Numbered from the stretch's first letter, positions 26,980-36,679 are shown. The stretch is 64,000 nt of DNA from Pseudopedobacter saltans DSM 12145 (GCF_000190735.1 NC_015177.1:3162001-3226000); one strand, 5' to 3'. The notes: generated by a model from the letters alone, not told the origin. A program made the numbers and translations.

Positions 26980-27896
26980 AAATAACAGGAAGTTTGGTCT
27001 TTGGTTCGTCCAAAAATACGGGCTTTCAACATAATTTCATGACTTCCCTTCTGTATCTTAGCCAGCTCGGTATTGGTAAAATCGTAAGAATAACCAAACT
27101 GTATACTTGGTGTTATAAAAATTGAGGCCATTAAATCGAAGGAATCTTTTGTTCTGTATGATGCGCCCACCCAAAGTGTTTCACTGATCAATAAATTCGC
27201 ATTAAAATCAAGCTGTATTGGAGACCCGTTAACATATTTCGCTAAAAAGTTTGGTTTTAGTTTAAAGTTCTCTCCTAACTGCAATAAATAACCAGCCTGA
27301 AGCATATAATGCGGTCTGTACTTTGTCGCCGAAGCTTCTTTGCCTAAAGAAGCAATATCTCTATAATAAAAGTGTGGCGATGAAAATCCAAGATAATACT
27401 TCTCTGAAAAAAGCATGATACCAAACCCAAAATTTGCCCGCATTTCTTTAGAATTCTGAAAAACGGGATCATTTATAGATCCTGGGCTGTAGTTATAATT
27501 GTCAGAATAATTCGCTTTAAAACTACTTACCCCTCCGTTAAATCCCACAGATAAAAAAGTCTCTTCAAAAATCTCTACTTTTTGTGCCAAAGAGAGATAC
27601 CCTCCCGTTTCTTGAATAACCTCTCCTATTTGATCGTTAACGAGAATAGCCCCTACAGAAGTATTCGATTCGTTTATCGGTGTATGCAAAGTAAGGGTTT
27701 GTGTTCTTGGCGCTCCTTTAAACCCCACCCACTGCATTCTGGAAACTCCTGTAATCGTAAAGGCATCATCTAAACTGGAGTAGGCCGGATTCACCGCCAG
27801 GGTATTGAACATGTATTGCGTGTACATGGCTTGCTGCTGACCATAAACGGTCATAAACAAGATGTTCAACACAATAAACAGGTGAAATTTCCGCAT
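26976..27896 (-). CDS. PorP/SprF family type IX secretion membrane protein
   Basis: A 306-residue outer-membrane protein of the PorP/SprF family. Hallmarks are the N-terminal QQQAMYTQYMFNTLAVNPAY motif right after the signal peptide (MRKFHLFIVLNILFMTVYG), RMQWVGFKGAPRTQTLTLHTP, and later barrel strands such as QFGYSYDF. Members help the type IX secretion system export specific cargo, notably proteins with a type B C-terminal domain (SprF with SprB in Flavobacterium). The giant protein encoded at 38211-57527 carries such a domain, so it is a plausible client, though the two genes are about 10 kb apart. Usually PorP/SprF genes adjoin their cargo gene; here the neighbours are unrelated. Confidence 0.92.
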   Translation of the reverse strand: MRKFHLFIVLNILFMTVYGQQQAMYTQYMFNTLAVNPAYSSLDDAFTITGVSRMQWVGFKGAPRTQTLTLHTPINESNTSVGAILVNDQIGEVIQETGGYLSLAQKVEIFEETFLSVGFNGGVSSFKANYSDNYNYSPGSINDPVFQNSKEMRANFGFGIMLFSEKYYLGFSSPHFYYRDIASLGKEASATKYRPHYMLQAGYLLQLGENFKLKPNFLAKYVNGSPIQLDFNANLLISETLWVGASYRTKDSFDLMASIFITPSIQFGYSYDFTNTELAKIQKGSHEIMLKARIFGRTKDQTSCYF

Positions 27897-27907
27897 GCTC
27901 AGCCCTC

Positions 27908-27929
27908 AGATTAGTTTTTTTACTAATCT
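27908..27929. other. Hairpin upstream of the PorP/SprF gene
   Basis: Perfect 8-bp stem AGATTAGT / ACTAATCT with a six-T loop, in the leader of the PorP/SprF gene. It lacks a T run in either direction, so a terminator role is doubtful; it may be an operator or mRNA leader structure. Confidence 0.4.
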
Positions 27930-28041
27930 TATACGGACAAGCTCCTGAGTAGTTACTTTATTTCTGGATTTATAGCTTTGTTAACAATCTCTTTACAACA
28001 GTTGGCATAAAGCAAAATGAAATCCATCTCCTTAGGTTTTA

Positions 28042-28815
28042 TTACAGGAAATAAAACCGCAAATATTGTTTGGCTGCTGTACCCCACTGTTTAAACACAT
28101 TCTCTAAAGTTGTTTTTAAGTTTTTGCTGTCAATATTCTTACCCTTTGTTGGCATTTGAAAAGACGACGATGAAACAGGCATATCTTTAACAGAAGTAGC
28201 AAACCAGGTCATATGCTCATGTGGCAAGGCAACACCTAAAATCATACCTGGCAACCCCGTAAAAGATTCAGGGCCTCCCGAAACAGGGATTTTATCGGTA
28301 TAGAAAGCAACCACGTAAATAGAGTCCATAATTACGGCATTTGCTCTTCGACAAGGATAACCAGCTATTTCACGCGTCTCGCTTGTAATTTTCCAATTAA
28401 TTTTACGGAGACTGTCTTTTACTAAATAAATTTCTTCAAAAATTGACTTTTGTGTTATACTGGTCTTATTTTTCAGATCTGTTTGGATAATGTTTATCTG
28501 TTGTACTCCTGGAGAGTTTCTAACAAAAGCCAGAGAGTTATCCTCTTCTTTAATAGGCTTAAAAAAAGTGGTTTGGTTAGAAAACAACAAAGTACTTTTC
28601 ATAGTAACAAACTGAGGATGTTTAGATTTATATTCATCAAACATCTTTTGCATGTATACTTCGTTATTTTTATTTATCGACATACGAAACATCGCATGTA
28701 TATTGATCTTCTTTTCAAACTGTATTTCTCCTTGAGTGGCAAACCGGCTATGCTGAGCAAAAACATTACAGCACAGTGATAAGAATGCGATAAGAATGAT
28801 ATATGGCTTTTTCAT
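28042..28815 (-). CDS. GLPGLI family protein
   Basis: A 257-residue secreted protein with signal peptide (ILIAFLSLCCNVFA). The family motif appears as SFTGLPGMILGV, preceded by the typical EIAGYPCRRANA segment. GLPGLI proteins are restricted to Bacteroidetes, are of unknown function, and are commonly encoded next to a TonB-dependent/OMP barrel gene. That arrangement is seen here: its ATG overlaps the stop of the upstream 932-residue receptor gene by one base, so the pair is translationally coupled. Confidence 0.93.
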   Translation of the reverse strand: MKKPYIILIAFLSLCCNVFAQHSRFATQGEIQFEKKINIHAMFRMSINKNNEVYMQKMFDEYKSKHPQFVTMKSTLLFSNQTTFFKPIKEEDNSLAFVRNSPGVQQINIIQTDLKNKTSITQKSIFEEIYLVKDSLRKINWKITSETREIAGYPCRRANAVIMDSIYVVAFYTDKIPVSGGPESFTGLPGMILGVALPHEHMTWFATSVKDMPVSSSSFQMPTKGKNIDSKNLKTTLENVFKQWGTAAKQYLRFYFL

Positions 28816-31613
28816 TATTCAGTTTCTTTTGTTGGTGTTTTAACTTTACTACCTATCCCCATTTTATTGAAATCCCATATCAAAGAAAACATAAAATATC
28901 TTCTAATGGTGTTGTAGCTGCTTTGGGATATCGAGTTATCATAAGCAGATCGATTGAATCCGACATTCTGATTTAATAAATCCCTGACAGAGACAGACGC
29001 TACTAAATTCTTTTCTTTAAAGAATTTTTTACGAATGCTCGAATTGATAATTGTCCGCTCGAACGAAGTATCAAATGACGATGTCTTCTGTTGATACTGA
29101 TACTCTCCGTCTGCTCCGAACTCGAAATTTAAAGGCAGATATATATTGAACGACGCTCTGTTAAACAATTCCCAACCATTGTTATTAATATTCTTTTGAA
29201 GGCTGGAATATCCGGTTTTATAGCGTGGACCAAGTGTTATGTAAAAATCATATTTAGACTCCCTGTAAGCAGATGCATTCAAAGAAATAAAATAACTATT
29301 TGAAACGCCTTTATTAAGCTCTCCATTTACATAATTATAATAGGTATTTCCATTTACACCTCCTCCAAAACCTCCATTAATGGGTCCAATTTTTCTTGCA
29401 AAATTGAAATACATATTGTAATTATTAGGCCTCTTATCGCTTAGATTAACAGATTGATAAGTAGTTTTTCCTACCGAGTCGGTAGTCGACTTATTTACAA
29501 TAGAATTCTCGGTAAGGCTATAGGAGCCACTGACATATAAATATCTGCTGTTCAGAATTTTATAAGTATTATACGAAGCATTCAGTCTATGATTAAAAGA
29601 AGGCTTCAATGACGGATTTCCGATGTAAATGTTCAAAGGATCCGTATTGTTTCGAATAGGTTGTATGTCATAAATACCGGGTTGTCTGCTTGATCCATTA
29701 TAATCAACCCGAAAGCTTTCCTGATTACTAAATTTATACTGATAATTTACCTGCGGATTTAGATTGATAAAATTTCTATCGTATCTGGTTTTCGTGTATG
29801 TATCTATCTGATTGAAATCTACATGGGCTACCTTAGTCCCAAAGTTCAATGTAGTCTTATCTTTCTTATAATTAAATATTGCACCGGCTTCATTAGAATA
29901 TTCCTGTAACTCGAAATTATTACTGTATAAAGAGTCTAATTGATCATACCTTCCCGATCCTGACTGGTTCAAAGACTGTTTATTAGACGTTCTGTTGTTT
30001 AAACCAAAACGATAATTAAACACCAGTGAAAGCGATTTCGTTATAGGTTCCGTATAGGCAACATTCGTATTAAAATTAGTCCCTTCAGAGTTATTCAATT
30101 TCAGTTGATTGATATTTACCATACTGTCTATAATTAGGTTCGCATCCGTAGAGCTCGGATTAAAGAATATATTCTCCGAGTTTAAATAACCTTCTGAATT
30201 ATTCTTATTATAAGCAATAGATGTGTTGATAGATACAGTACGACGTTGTTTTTTTAGCTTTTTATTCCATAAAATATTGGCTTCCACATTTTGCTGGTCT
30301 CCATTGTTGTCAACCGTTCTTTTATTTCTATTCTGTAGTATATCATTGTTTTTATAGGTTTCAGAATCAAAATCATCATTCGATTTCGTATGCTTTGTAC
30401 CCGCTGAAATTCCCAATTTTATTGTTGATGTAGAATCTATTTTGTTTGTGAAAGTAGCATTGAGCCTTTGTCTGGATAAATAATTACGAAACACATTATG
30501 ACTGACGTTTTGCGTAATTCCCGAGGGTAGATTCCTTTGATTAAGATTATCCCTATAACCATTAACCTCCATATCTCCCAATTTATAATTCAGGTTGAAG
30601 GTCTTTTTATTACTATCCCATTTATTCTCATAACTAGCCGCGGTAGAACGTGTTTCGGGAATTCCCTGTCCATTATAAGATATATCATCCCTGCTGCCAT
30701 AACTAATCATATAACCATCATCACTAAAAGAAGTATTTGATTCTCCAAAACGCTGACTATCTCTCCAATTCAAACCCGTGGTAGAAGTATTACTATTTGT
30801 TCCGTAAACAGATAATTTTTGTCGGGCAGTAAAAAGATTTGCCATTGCCTGCTGCTCGTAATAACCTTTGGCAACACCAGCGCTTAATTTTCCGAAATAA
30901 CCTTTCTTTTTATCTTCCTTTAATTTGATATTTAATGTTTTATCTTTCACTCCATCATCTATCCCGGTAAAGGTTGCCTGATCACTTTTTTTGTCGTATA
31001 GCTGAACTTTATCTACCATATCGGCTCTCAAATTCTTTGTCACCAAAGTTGGGTCATCGCCAAAAAACTCTTCTCCATCCACCAATACTTTTGTTATCGT
31101 TTCTCCATGAGCGGTGATTTTACCATCTTTATCTACCTCTATACCCGGGAACTGTTTAATCAGATCTTCTACTTTAGAGTTTGGTTGTATAACATAGGCT
31201 ACCGCATTAAATTCGGTAGTATCACCTTTTATGGTAATTGCATTCGCAGTACCTTTCACCAGCACTTCGGCCAGTAATCTGGACTTTAAAACCATATCCA
31301 CCTTGCCAAAATCTATGCTTTTGTTTACAGAGTCCAGTTTAAATGGCTCGCTATAATCTGCATAACCCGGATAAGACAACAAAAGGATAAAATCACCCTG
31401 CTTTAAATTATCTACCGTGAAATTACCATTGTTGTCTGCCCTTGTAAAATTCAACAATGTGGAATCTTTAGCATTCATGACCAAAATACTTGTGTTCTCC
31501 AGTTTGATATTCTCGGCAGGGTCTATAACAAATCCTTTAACGAGATACGGATTTTGCCCGAATACACAAAGAGCAAAAACCGAAAAGATAAAGCCAAAAA
31601 TGGCAGTTTTCAT
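28815..31613 (-). CDS. Outer-membrane beta-barrel receptor paired with GLPGLI protein
   Basis: From the ATG at 31611-31613 the product is 932 residues. A signal peptide (IFGFIFSVFALCVFG) is followed by a carboxypeptidase-regulatory-like domain (KGFVIDPAENIKLENTSILV) and a plug-like domain (LAEVLVKGTAN, VEDLIKQFPGIEVDKDG, KVLVDGEEFFGDDPTL). The long barrel contains several stretches rich in Asn, Ser and Tyr (for example NTYYNYVNGEL), and the domain ends in FSLIWDFNKMG before a short charged tail. DGEEFFGDDP is characteristic of the GLPGLI-linked receptor group. A TTG two codons upstream is not preferred. A -7 element (TAATTTTG) lies 67-74 bp upstream. Confidence 0.92.
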   Translation of the reverse strand: MKTAIFGFIFSVFALCVFGQNPYLVKGFVIDPAENIKLENTSILVMNAKDSTLLNFTRADNNGNFTVDNLKQGDFILLLSYPGYADYSEPFKLDSVNKSIDFGKVDMVLKSRLLAEVLVKGTANAITIKGDTTEFNAVAYVIQPNSKVEDLIKQFPGIEVDKDGKITAHGETITKVLVDGEEFFGDDPTLVTKNLRADMVDKVQLYDKKSDQATFTGIDDGVKDKTLNIKLKEDKKKGYFGKLSAGVAKGYYEQQAMANLFTARQKLSVYGTNSNTSTTGLNWRDSQRFGESNTSFSDDGYMISYGSRDDISYNGQGIPETRSTAASYENKWDSNKKTFNLNYKLGDMEVNGYRDNLNQRNLPSGITQNVSHNVFRNYLSRQRLNATFTNKIDSTSTIKLGISAGTKHTKSNDDFDSETYKNNDILQNRNKRTVDNNGDQQNVEANILWNKKLKKQRRTVSINTSIAYNKNNSEGYLNSENIFFNPSSTDANLIIDSMVNINQLKLNNSEGTNFNTNVAYTEPITKSLSLVFNYRFGLNNRTSNKQSLNQSGSGRYDQLDSLYSNNFELQEYSNEAGAIFNYKKDKTTLNFGTKVAHVDFNQIDTYTKTRYDRNFINLNPQVNYQYKFSNQESFRVDYNGSSRQPGIYDIQPIRNNTDPLNIYIGNPSLKPSFNHRLNASYNTYKILNSRYLYVSGSYSLTENSIVNKSTTDSVGKTTYQSVNLSDKRPNNYNMYFNFARKIGPINGGFGGGVNGNTYYNYVNGELNKGVSNSYFISLNASAYRESKYDFYITLGPRYKTGYSSLQKNINNNGWELFNRASFNIYLPLNFEFGADGEYQYQQKTSSFDTSFERTIINSSIRKKFFKEKNLVASVSVRDLLNQNVGFNRSAYDNSISQSSYNTIRRYFMFSLIWDFNKMGIGSKVKTPTKETE

Positions 31614-31679
31614 ATTCAAGAGTGGTTTGGTTTATAAGTTTGAAAAGTCTATTTATGATATGGACAATTTATTTCAAAC

Positions 31680-31687
31680 CAAAATTA
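31680..31687 (-). promoter_or_regulatory. -7 element TAATTTTG of the GLPGLI-receptor operon
   Basis: Exact TAnnTTTG match on the minus strand, about 67 bp upstream of the receptor ATG. No TTG lies at the usual -33 distance. Confidence 0.35.
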
Positions 31688-31747
31688 AATGATTAACGGA
31701 AAATTAAAAGATAAAAATTGTTAAATAATCTTAAAAATTCAGCAATC

Positions 31748-32617
31748 ATGAGGAAAGTAAAAGACTTGAAAAAGAAAGTACTCTTGATAGATATTAATTT
31801 TATGAAAACAAAGTCCATTTTATTAGAGTTATCCAATAAGAAAATAAGGTATCTAAATAGCACAAAAGTGAAAAAGACTCTGTTCAATTTATACGTTTCT
31901 AATTGTCTCAAAACAATAGAAAAAGAGCTAAATACTTTAAAAAAGCAGCAAAAACCAGAGTCTTTTCATCAGCTAAGGGTTCAGGTTAAAAAAATCAGAG
32001 CCCTGTTTCATTTTATTAATAGCATATATTCATATCCGGGCGGAATAAGAATACTGAAACCTATATTCAAGAAAGCTGGACAAATCCGGGAACTCCAAAT
32101 CAATAGTAAACTCCTTCAGAAATTGCATAATCCACCACTATCTATGGTAAAAGATATGGCTAGGAAAGAAAATAACGATCAGAGACTGTTTATAAAAAAT
32201 ATTCCTGTTTATATCGATATCGTAAAAAGGTTAGATATGATCTTTGACGCTCCACTCTATCTGCCTAAGAAAAAAACAGCAAAAAAATACTTTCAAAAAC
32301 AAATTCGAAAAGCCAGTAACAAATTCAATAAGGGGTCAAAAAAAGGTCTTCATCAGCTTAGGACTCAGCTGAAAACACTCATGTATGTTTACAAGGCTTT
32401 GCCAGACAATATTCAAAAATCATTAAATTTAAATGCATCTCATGTAAATAAGCTGCAACACAGACTAGGTTTATGGCATGATACCTACTCTGCAATCGGT
32501 TTTTTTTCAAATCAACATTTTAGAGATAAAAAAAATTTTATTACGAAACTGAAGGCTCGCAATAGAGAGTTGTATCGGGATATACTTTATGCAAACCTAA
32601 AAATGAAAAAGTCATAA
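31748..32617 (+). CDS. CHAD-domain protein
   Basis: A 289-residue, strongly basic protein (many Lys) built of two CHAD half-repeats. Each half has the conserved helix FHQLRVQVKKIRALFHF (near residues 73-89) or LHQLRTQLKTLMYVY (near 200). CHAD domains bind polyphosphate through such histidine and basic residues, and the protein may associate with polyphosphate granules. The start is the ATG at 31748; the frame is open ten codons further up to a TTG with no signal. It is followed after 18 bp by the YceI-like gene, likely in one transcript. A TAAGTTTG -7 element is present at 31635-31642. Confidence 0.88.
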   Translation: MRKVKDLKKKVLLIDINFMKTKSILLELSNKKIRYLNSTKVKKTLFNLYVSNCLKTIEKELNTLKKQQKPESFHQLRVQVKKIRALFHFINSIYSYPGGIRILKPIFKKAGQIRELQINSKLLQKLHNPPLSMVKDMARKENNDQRLFIKNIPVYIDIVKRLDMIFDAPLYLPKKKTAKKYFQKQIRKASNKFNKGSKKGLHQLRTQLKTLMYVYKALPDNIQKSLNLNASHVNKLQHRLGLWHDTYSAIGFFSNQHFRDKKNFITKLKARNRELYRDILYANLKMKKS

Positions 32618-32635
32618 CGAACAATAAGTCGTAAG

Positions 32636-33160
32636 ATGAAAAAAGTAATCATAACAAGTTTATTAACAGTGTTTATATCAGTAATCAGCTTTGCCCGAAG
32701 CATAAACACGGAAAAATCGGTTGTAAACTTCAAAATCAGCAATATGAAAGTAAACGTCGTAAGAGGGACTTTTAGTAGAATGACAGGCGAAGTGGATTTT
32801 AATCCAAACAAGATTTCGACTTCTTCTTTTGATGTGTGTATTGATGCCACAACCGTAAACACAGACAACAAAAAAAGAGATAAACACCTTAGAAGTGAAG
32901 ATTACTTTGATGTTAAGAAGTATCCAACCATTTGTTTCAAATCAACAACAGTTGTAAAGACCGATAAAGGTTATATTGTTAGCGGAGCATTAACGATGCA
33001 TGGAGTAACTCAAAATGTTCAAATACCGTTTACATTGTCGCAAAACACTTTTAAAGGCAGTTTAATCGTAAAGCGGTTAGACTATAAAATTGGTAATAGT
33101 GGAACTTTTTTGATGGGTAATGAAGCAGAAATAATTATAGTTGCAGTGTTGAATTTATAA
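32636..33160 (+). CDS. YceI-family periplasmic lipid-binding protein
   Basis: A 174-residue protein with signal peptide (VIITSLLTVFISVISFA). The YceI-like domain is visible: SVVNFKISNMKVNVVRGTFSRMTGEVDF, DKHLRSEDYFDVKKYPTICFKS, GALTMHGVTQ and a late DYKIGNSGTFLMGNEAEI. The fold is a lipocalin-like beta-barrel that binds polyprenoid lipids. Location is periplasm. It is probably co-transcribed with the CHAD gene, 18 bp upstream. Confidence 0.94.
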   Translation: MKKVIITSLLTVFISVISFARSINTEKSVVNFKISNMKVNVVRGTFSRMTGEVDFNPNKISTSSFDVCIDATTVNTDNKKRDKHLRSEDYFDVKKYPTICFKSTTVVKTDKGYIVSGALTMHGVTQNVQIPFTLSQNTFKGSLIVKRLDYKIGNSGTFLMGNEAEIIIVAVLNL

Positions 33161-33248
33161 TATTTTCAGCTCAAGGTTCTTCTCCTTACCAAGCATTATT
33201 ATTTAAATTCCTCCGTCTCTTGCTGTTTGGCTTTCCTAAATCAAAATA

Positions 33249-34526
33249 CTATTCAGGCTTCTTTTCCGGTATCAGTTTATAGGTATAAACATTATAAGGC
33301 AACAAAAATGCAGCAAAAGCCTTTGCTATAAATGCTGCTAAAAGCAATGGTACAAACAAGGTGAATCCGTTAGGAACAAGATTACAAACCAAAAACAAGG
33401 CAGTTAAAGGTGCATGGATAGCTGCAGACAAAGTAGCTGCCGCGCCAACCAGCGCAAAGTTCAATACCAACAGGTGTGTTCCAAAAAATTTATTACACAA
33501 ACCTGCGAACAAAACACCTAAAACCGCTCCGGCCACAATACTGGGAGCGAAAACCCCACCGTCACCCCCAGCGCCAAGTGTTAAAGACGAAACGATTGGT
33601 TTTAACGACATTAATAGTAGCAATGTCAAAATAAAAGAATTACTCATTTTAGTTTCTAAAGCATGAGCCAATATATCGTTCAATCCGTGATAACTGTCTC
33701 CAAACAGAAATGGCAGGAGATAAATCATAGCACCTACAGCAATAGCTCCCAGGTTTACCCGAATAAAATTGTTGTTTATTTTCGCGAAGCCATCTTTTAC
33801 CTTAATAACAGTCAACGTAAAAAACACGGCCAGCGCACCGCCCATCAAACTTAAAACAAGGAAAAAAGGCAAAGCAGACCATTTCCAGTTATCAATAGAA
33901 AAAGGCAATAAGGTATGCCCATCAAAAAAGTAAATAAACAATGCTGCCGCAATTGCTGATGCCGTACAGCTTATGATCAGAGATTTATTGATTTTTCTGG
34001 CAATAACCTCCATAGCAAATAGCCAGCCGGCAATAGGGCTTGCAAATAAAACAGCTACTCCGGCCGTAACCCCGGCACAAATCATCTCCCTCTTAAAAGC
34101 GTAAGCGCCCATTTGCTTTTTATAAGCCACATTTCCAACCGTAGCTGTAGCAACCACTGTTGATACCTCAATGCCTGTTGACCCTCCAAAAATCACAGTT
34201 AAAAACCCGTTTATATAGTGCGAAGGGATTTTAAAAAAAGGTAAGTGATCTTTTCGCTGATCAAGCGTTTTATAAATCTCTGTAATCCCTTTATTCTTCC
34301 TGTTTTTAAAGGCGTATTTTCTAAGAAAATAAATAATGGTAATACCAACCGATGGCAGTATAAAAAGCAAAACCGGATAGTTGGGTTTTATCCATTCAAA
34401 TATCCGCTCTTCAAAATGCTCCGTCAAATGCTTCAGAGATTCGGCAATAATAGAACATATAAGACCTATCAGAAGAGATGTTATTAATAATTTAACGTAG
34501 TGGTAAGCAAATATTTTATTCCTCAT
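33249..34526 (-). CDS. ClC-family chloride channel/transporter
   Basis: A 425-residue polytopic membrane protein of the ClC family with about ten hydrophobic segments. Selectivity-filter regions are recognisable: FGGSTGIEVSTVV (in place of GREGP), GDGGVFAPSIVAG (the GXFXP motif) and a C-terminal LVGAAATLSAAIHAPLTA. This corresponds to the ClC group seen in Bacteroidetes and cyanobacteria, with altered first motifs. No CBS domains follow. Whether it is a channel or H+/Cl- exchanger cannot be settled; the gating glutamate is the Glu in GIEVS. The ATG at 34526 is used; a TTG five codons upstream is possible. Confidence 0.92.
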   Translation of the reverse strand: MRNKIFAYHYVKLLITSLLIGLICSIIAESLKHLTEHFEERIFEWIKPNYPVLLFILPSVGITIIYFLRKYAFKNRKNKGITEIYKTLDQRKDHLPFFKIPSHYINGFLTVIFGGSTGIEVSTVVATATVGNVAYKKQMGAYAFKREMICAGVTAGVAVLFASPIAGWLFAMEVIARKINKSLIISCTASAIAAALFIYFFDGHTLLPFSIDNWKWSALPFFLVLSLMGGALAVFFTLTVIKVKDGFAKINNNFIRVNLGAIAVGAMIYLLPFLFGDSYHGLNDILAHALETKMSNSFILTLLLLMSLKPIVSSLTLGAGGDGGVFAPSIVAGAVLGVLFAGLCNKFFGTHLLVLNFALVGAAATLSAAIHAPLTALFLVCNLVPNGFTLFVPLLLAAFIAKAFAAFLLPYNVYTYKLIPEKKPE

Positions 34527-34650
34527 TTCTTTGTATACCAATCAAAAACACAAGCAAAAGTAAGAGTATCTGAGTCTCTGTCAAAAATTATATCAAATCC
34601 ATTAAAATTTCCTTAGATTAGCTTATCCAGTCCAACAAAATCTGATTGCC

Positions 34651-35640
34651 ATGACTAAAGTTTCCTACCCCGAACTATATAAACAGTTCGAAAGAGTTTT
34701 ACTATCGTTAGCATTCGACCCGATAAAGGCCAAATCTATAGCAGAAATATTCGCCAATAACAGCTTAGATGGCGTATACTCCCATGGTTTAAATCGCTTT
34801 CCTGTATTTGTCGATTACGTCAAAAAAGGCTGGATAGCTAAAGATGCAGAACCAACATTGGTAAAGAGCCTTGGCGTAATAGAACAATGGGACGGACAAT
34901 TGGGTCCCGGTATGCTGAACGCCAAAATAAGTATACAAAGAGCTATAGAACTTGCAAAAAAGAACGGTATGGGTTGTGTGGCTTTAAAGCGTACTAACCA
35001 TTGGATGCGTGGTGGATCTTATGGCTGGCAAGCAGCTGAAGCGGGCTGCATCGGTATTAACTTTACCAATACCATTGCCATTATGCCGCCATGGGGAGCA
35101 AAAGAACCCGCTATTGGTAATAATCCTTTAATTATTGCTGTTCCTCGCAAAGAAGGACATATTGTTCTGGATATGGCTATGTCGCAATATTCCTATGGTA
35201 AAATGCAGGAAGCGGAATTAAAGCATAAAGAACTTGGTTTTTATAGTGGTTATGATGAGGAAGGAAATTTAAGTAAAGATCCCACAGCTATCCGGATGAC
35301 AAAAAGAACATTACCCGTTGGCATGTGGAAAGGTTCGGGGCTGGCTATGATGCTGGACTTACTTGCCAGCATATTAAGCGACGGACAAACTACAGGAGAG
35401 GTTACCACAAGTAAAAGCGAAACCAATATTTCTCAGGTTTTTATTTGTATCGATCCAAGTCTGAATTCCAATTACGAGGACATTGCCAATAAAATTATCG
35501 ACTATACTAAAGGTGTACAACCTATCGAAGGTGAAGCTATTTACTATCCGGGCGAAAAAACTTTACAAACAAGATGGCAAAATGAAAAAGAAGGCATCCC
35601 TGTTGATGAGGTAATGTGGCAAAAGTTAATGGATTTGTAG
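34651..35640 (+). CDS. 2,3-diketo-L-gulonate reductase-like malate/lactate dehydrogenase (YiaK type)
   Basis: A 329-residue NAD(P)H-dependent reductase of the Ldh_2 (type II malate/L-lactate dehydrogenase) family. It resembles E. coli YiaK/DlgD through the active-site segment GVYSHGLNRFP (His45), the TNHWMRGGSYGWQAAEAG block and MPPWGAKEPAIGNNPL. These positions match YiaK, which reduces 2,3-diketo-L-gulonate to 3-keto-L-gulonate in L-ascorbate breakdown. No other ascorbate genes are adjacent, so the substrate is inferred. The protein is cytoplasmic. The last gene before a 1.2-kb repeat-rich gap. Confidence 0.88.
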   Translation: MTKVSYPELYKQFERVLLSLAFDPIKAKSIAEIFANNSLDGVYSHGLNRFPVFVDYVKKGWIAKDAEPTLVKSLGVIEQWDGQLGPGMLNAKISIQRAIELAKKNGMGCVALKRTNHWMRGGSYGWQAAEAGCIGINFTNTIAIMPPWGAKEPAIGNNPLIIAVPRKEGHIVLDMAMSQYSYGKMQEAELKHKELGFYSGYDEEGNLSKDPTAIRMTKRTLPVGMWKGSGLAMMLDLLASILSDGQTTGEVTTSKSETNISQVFICIDPSLNSNYEDIANKIIDYTKGVQPIEGEAIYYPGEKTLQTRWQNEKEGIPVDEVMWQKLMDL

Positions 35641-36087
35641 ACCGAACTAATTGAAATGAAGGAACAACACTTTTTAAAACTATTTTCTCACCGGATGATT
35701 TCAACAGCCATCAGTTTATCTTGATAATTGCCGTTGAGAATTAATAAAGAATTCCTAACCTGCAAAAGATACATTTAAGCCTCATCTGCATCCTTTAACC
35801 GAAGCGAAAGAGAAAACTTCGCTATTAGTATTTAGATAATGATGTTTTCTAAAATCTGCTTCGCTAAAGCCTATAAACATCGGTGACTATTTCACAACTT
35901 CCTTTTCTTGATTGAACTTCTATTACCAAACCTTATTTAAGCCATCTTAAGCAAAGTTTGTCATTGAAAGGAATTCAGGCTTTAGATATTTAAAGAAGCT
36001 GGTATCGACTAAAATAAGCAGATACAATGTCTTTTTAAAGGAACAAAGCTTGCCTTGGCTAAAGCTGATGATTGAGGCTTTTTACGT

Positions 36088-36186
36088 TCAAACTTTCAGG
36101 TATTTCTTCAAATTATAGCATAGCGCTGCCATTAAAATATGTTTATTAGAATTCGACTTGTTAAGAACTACTCCAGGAGACGGATA
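36088..36186 (-). pseudogene. IS1182-like transposase remnant (C-terminal end only)
   Basis: Read on the minus strand, this segment encodes VVLNKSNSNKHILMAALCY continuing into NLKKYLKV and then a stop at 36088-36090. The ending MAA-CYNLKKYLK is the usual C-terminus of IS1182-family transposases in Bacteroidetes. Upstream (higher coordinates) the similarity disappears and no long frame exists, so the element has been truncated to its last 25-30 codons. Terminal inverted repeats were not identified. Confidence 0.6.
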
Positions 36187-36429
36187 TAATATTAGGATAC
36201 TGGTAACAGTATTTATCTATAAACAAAGGAGTATTAAAACAGAGATTTTGTAGAGCTCTACCTCTATGAACCCTCTATAAACCCTCTGTTTTATCACTAG
36301 TACCCCTCTAAAAAAGAGCATGTAGTAATAAGTGTGTTATTAATCAATAGCGGATAAGTAAGCTTTAAAAAAATGAATAACCCGGAGTCTCAAACCCCCA
36401 TCTCACTCCGCAGGATATTTTATCTTCTT

Positions 36430-36620
36430 TGCCAGTCATCAGAATCACGGATTATATGCAGATTAACAGAATCTACGGATTTGACTTGTATAGTACATCA
36501 ATTTCAGTGAAATCTTTTAATCTCTTGAATCTGTGATCCAGACGGCAAACAATTGACAATGAAGATTGCCACTTCGCACCTACGTACAAACCATCCCTTC
36601 TCTCATCGCAATGACAAGGA
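36430..36620. repeat. Intergenic dispersed-repeat-like sequence
   Basis: Contains AATCACGGATTATATGCAG and AATCTACGGATTT-like blocks, then, on the opposite strand, GTCATTGCGATGAGAGAAG and GTGGCAATCTTC. Both resemble short intergenic repeats widespread in Bacteroidetes chromosomes. They are not part of any gene here. The match is from memory of such repeats and needs a genome-wide count. Confidence 0.4.
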
Positions 36621-36679
36621 AAAAAGGATAGGCCACGACAGGAGATGAACAAAAAAATGATGGACAATATTCTACAGAA

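Noticed and set aside
36473-36667. A 64-codon minus-strand open frame
   Set aside because: It lies inside repeat-like intergenic DNA and its translation has no protein-like pattern.
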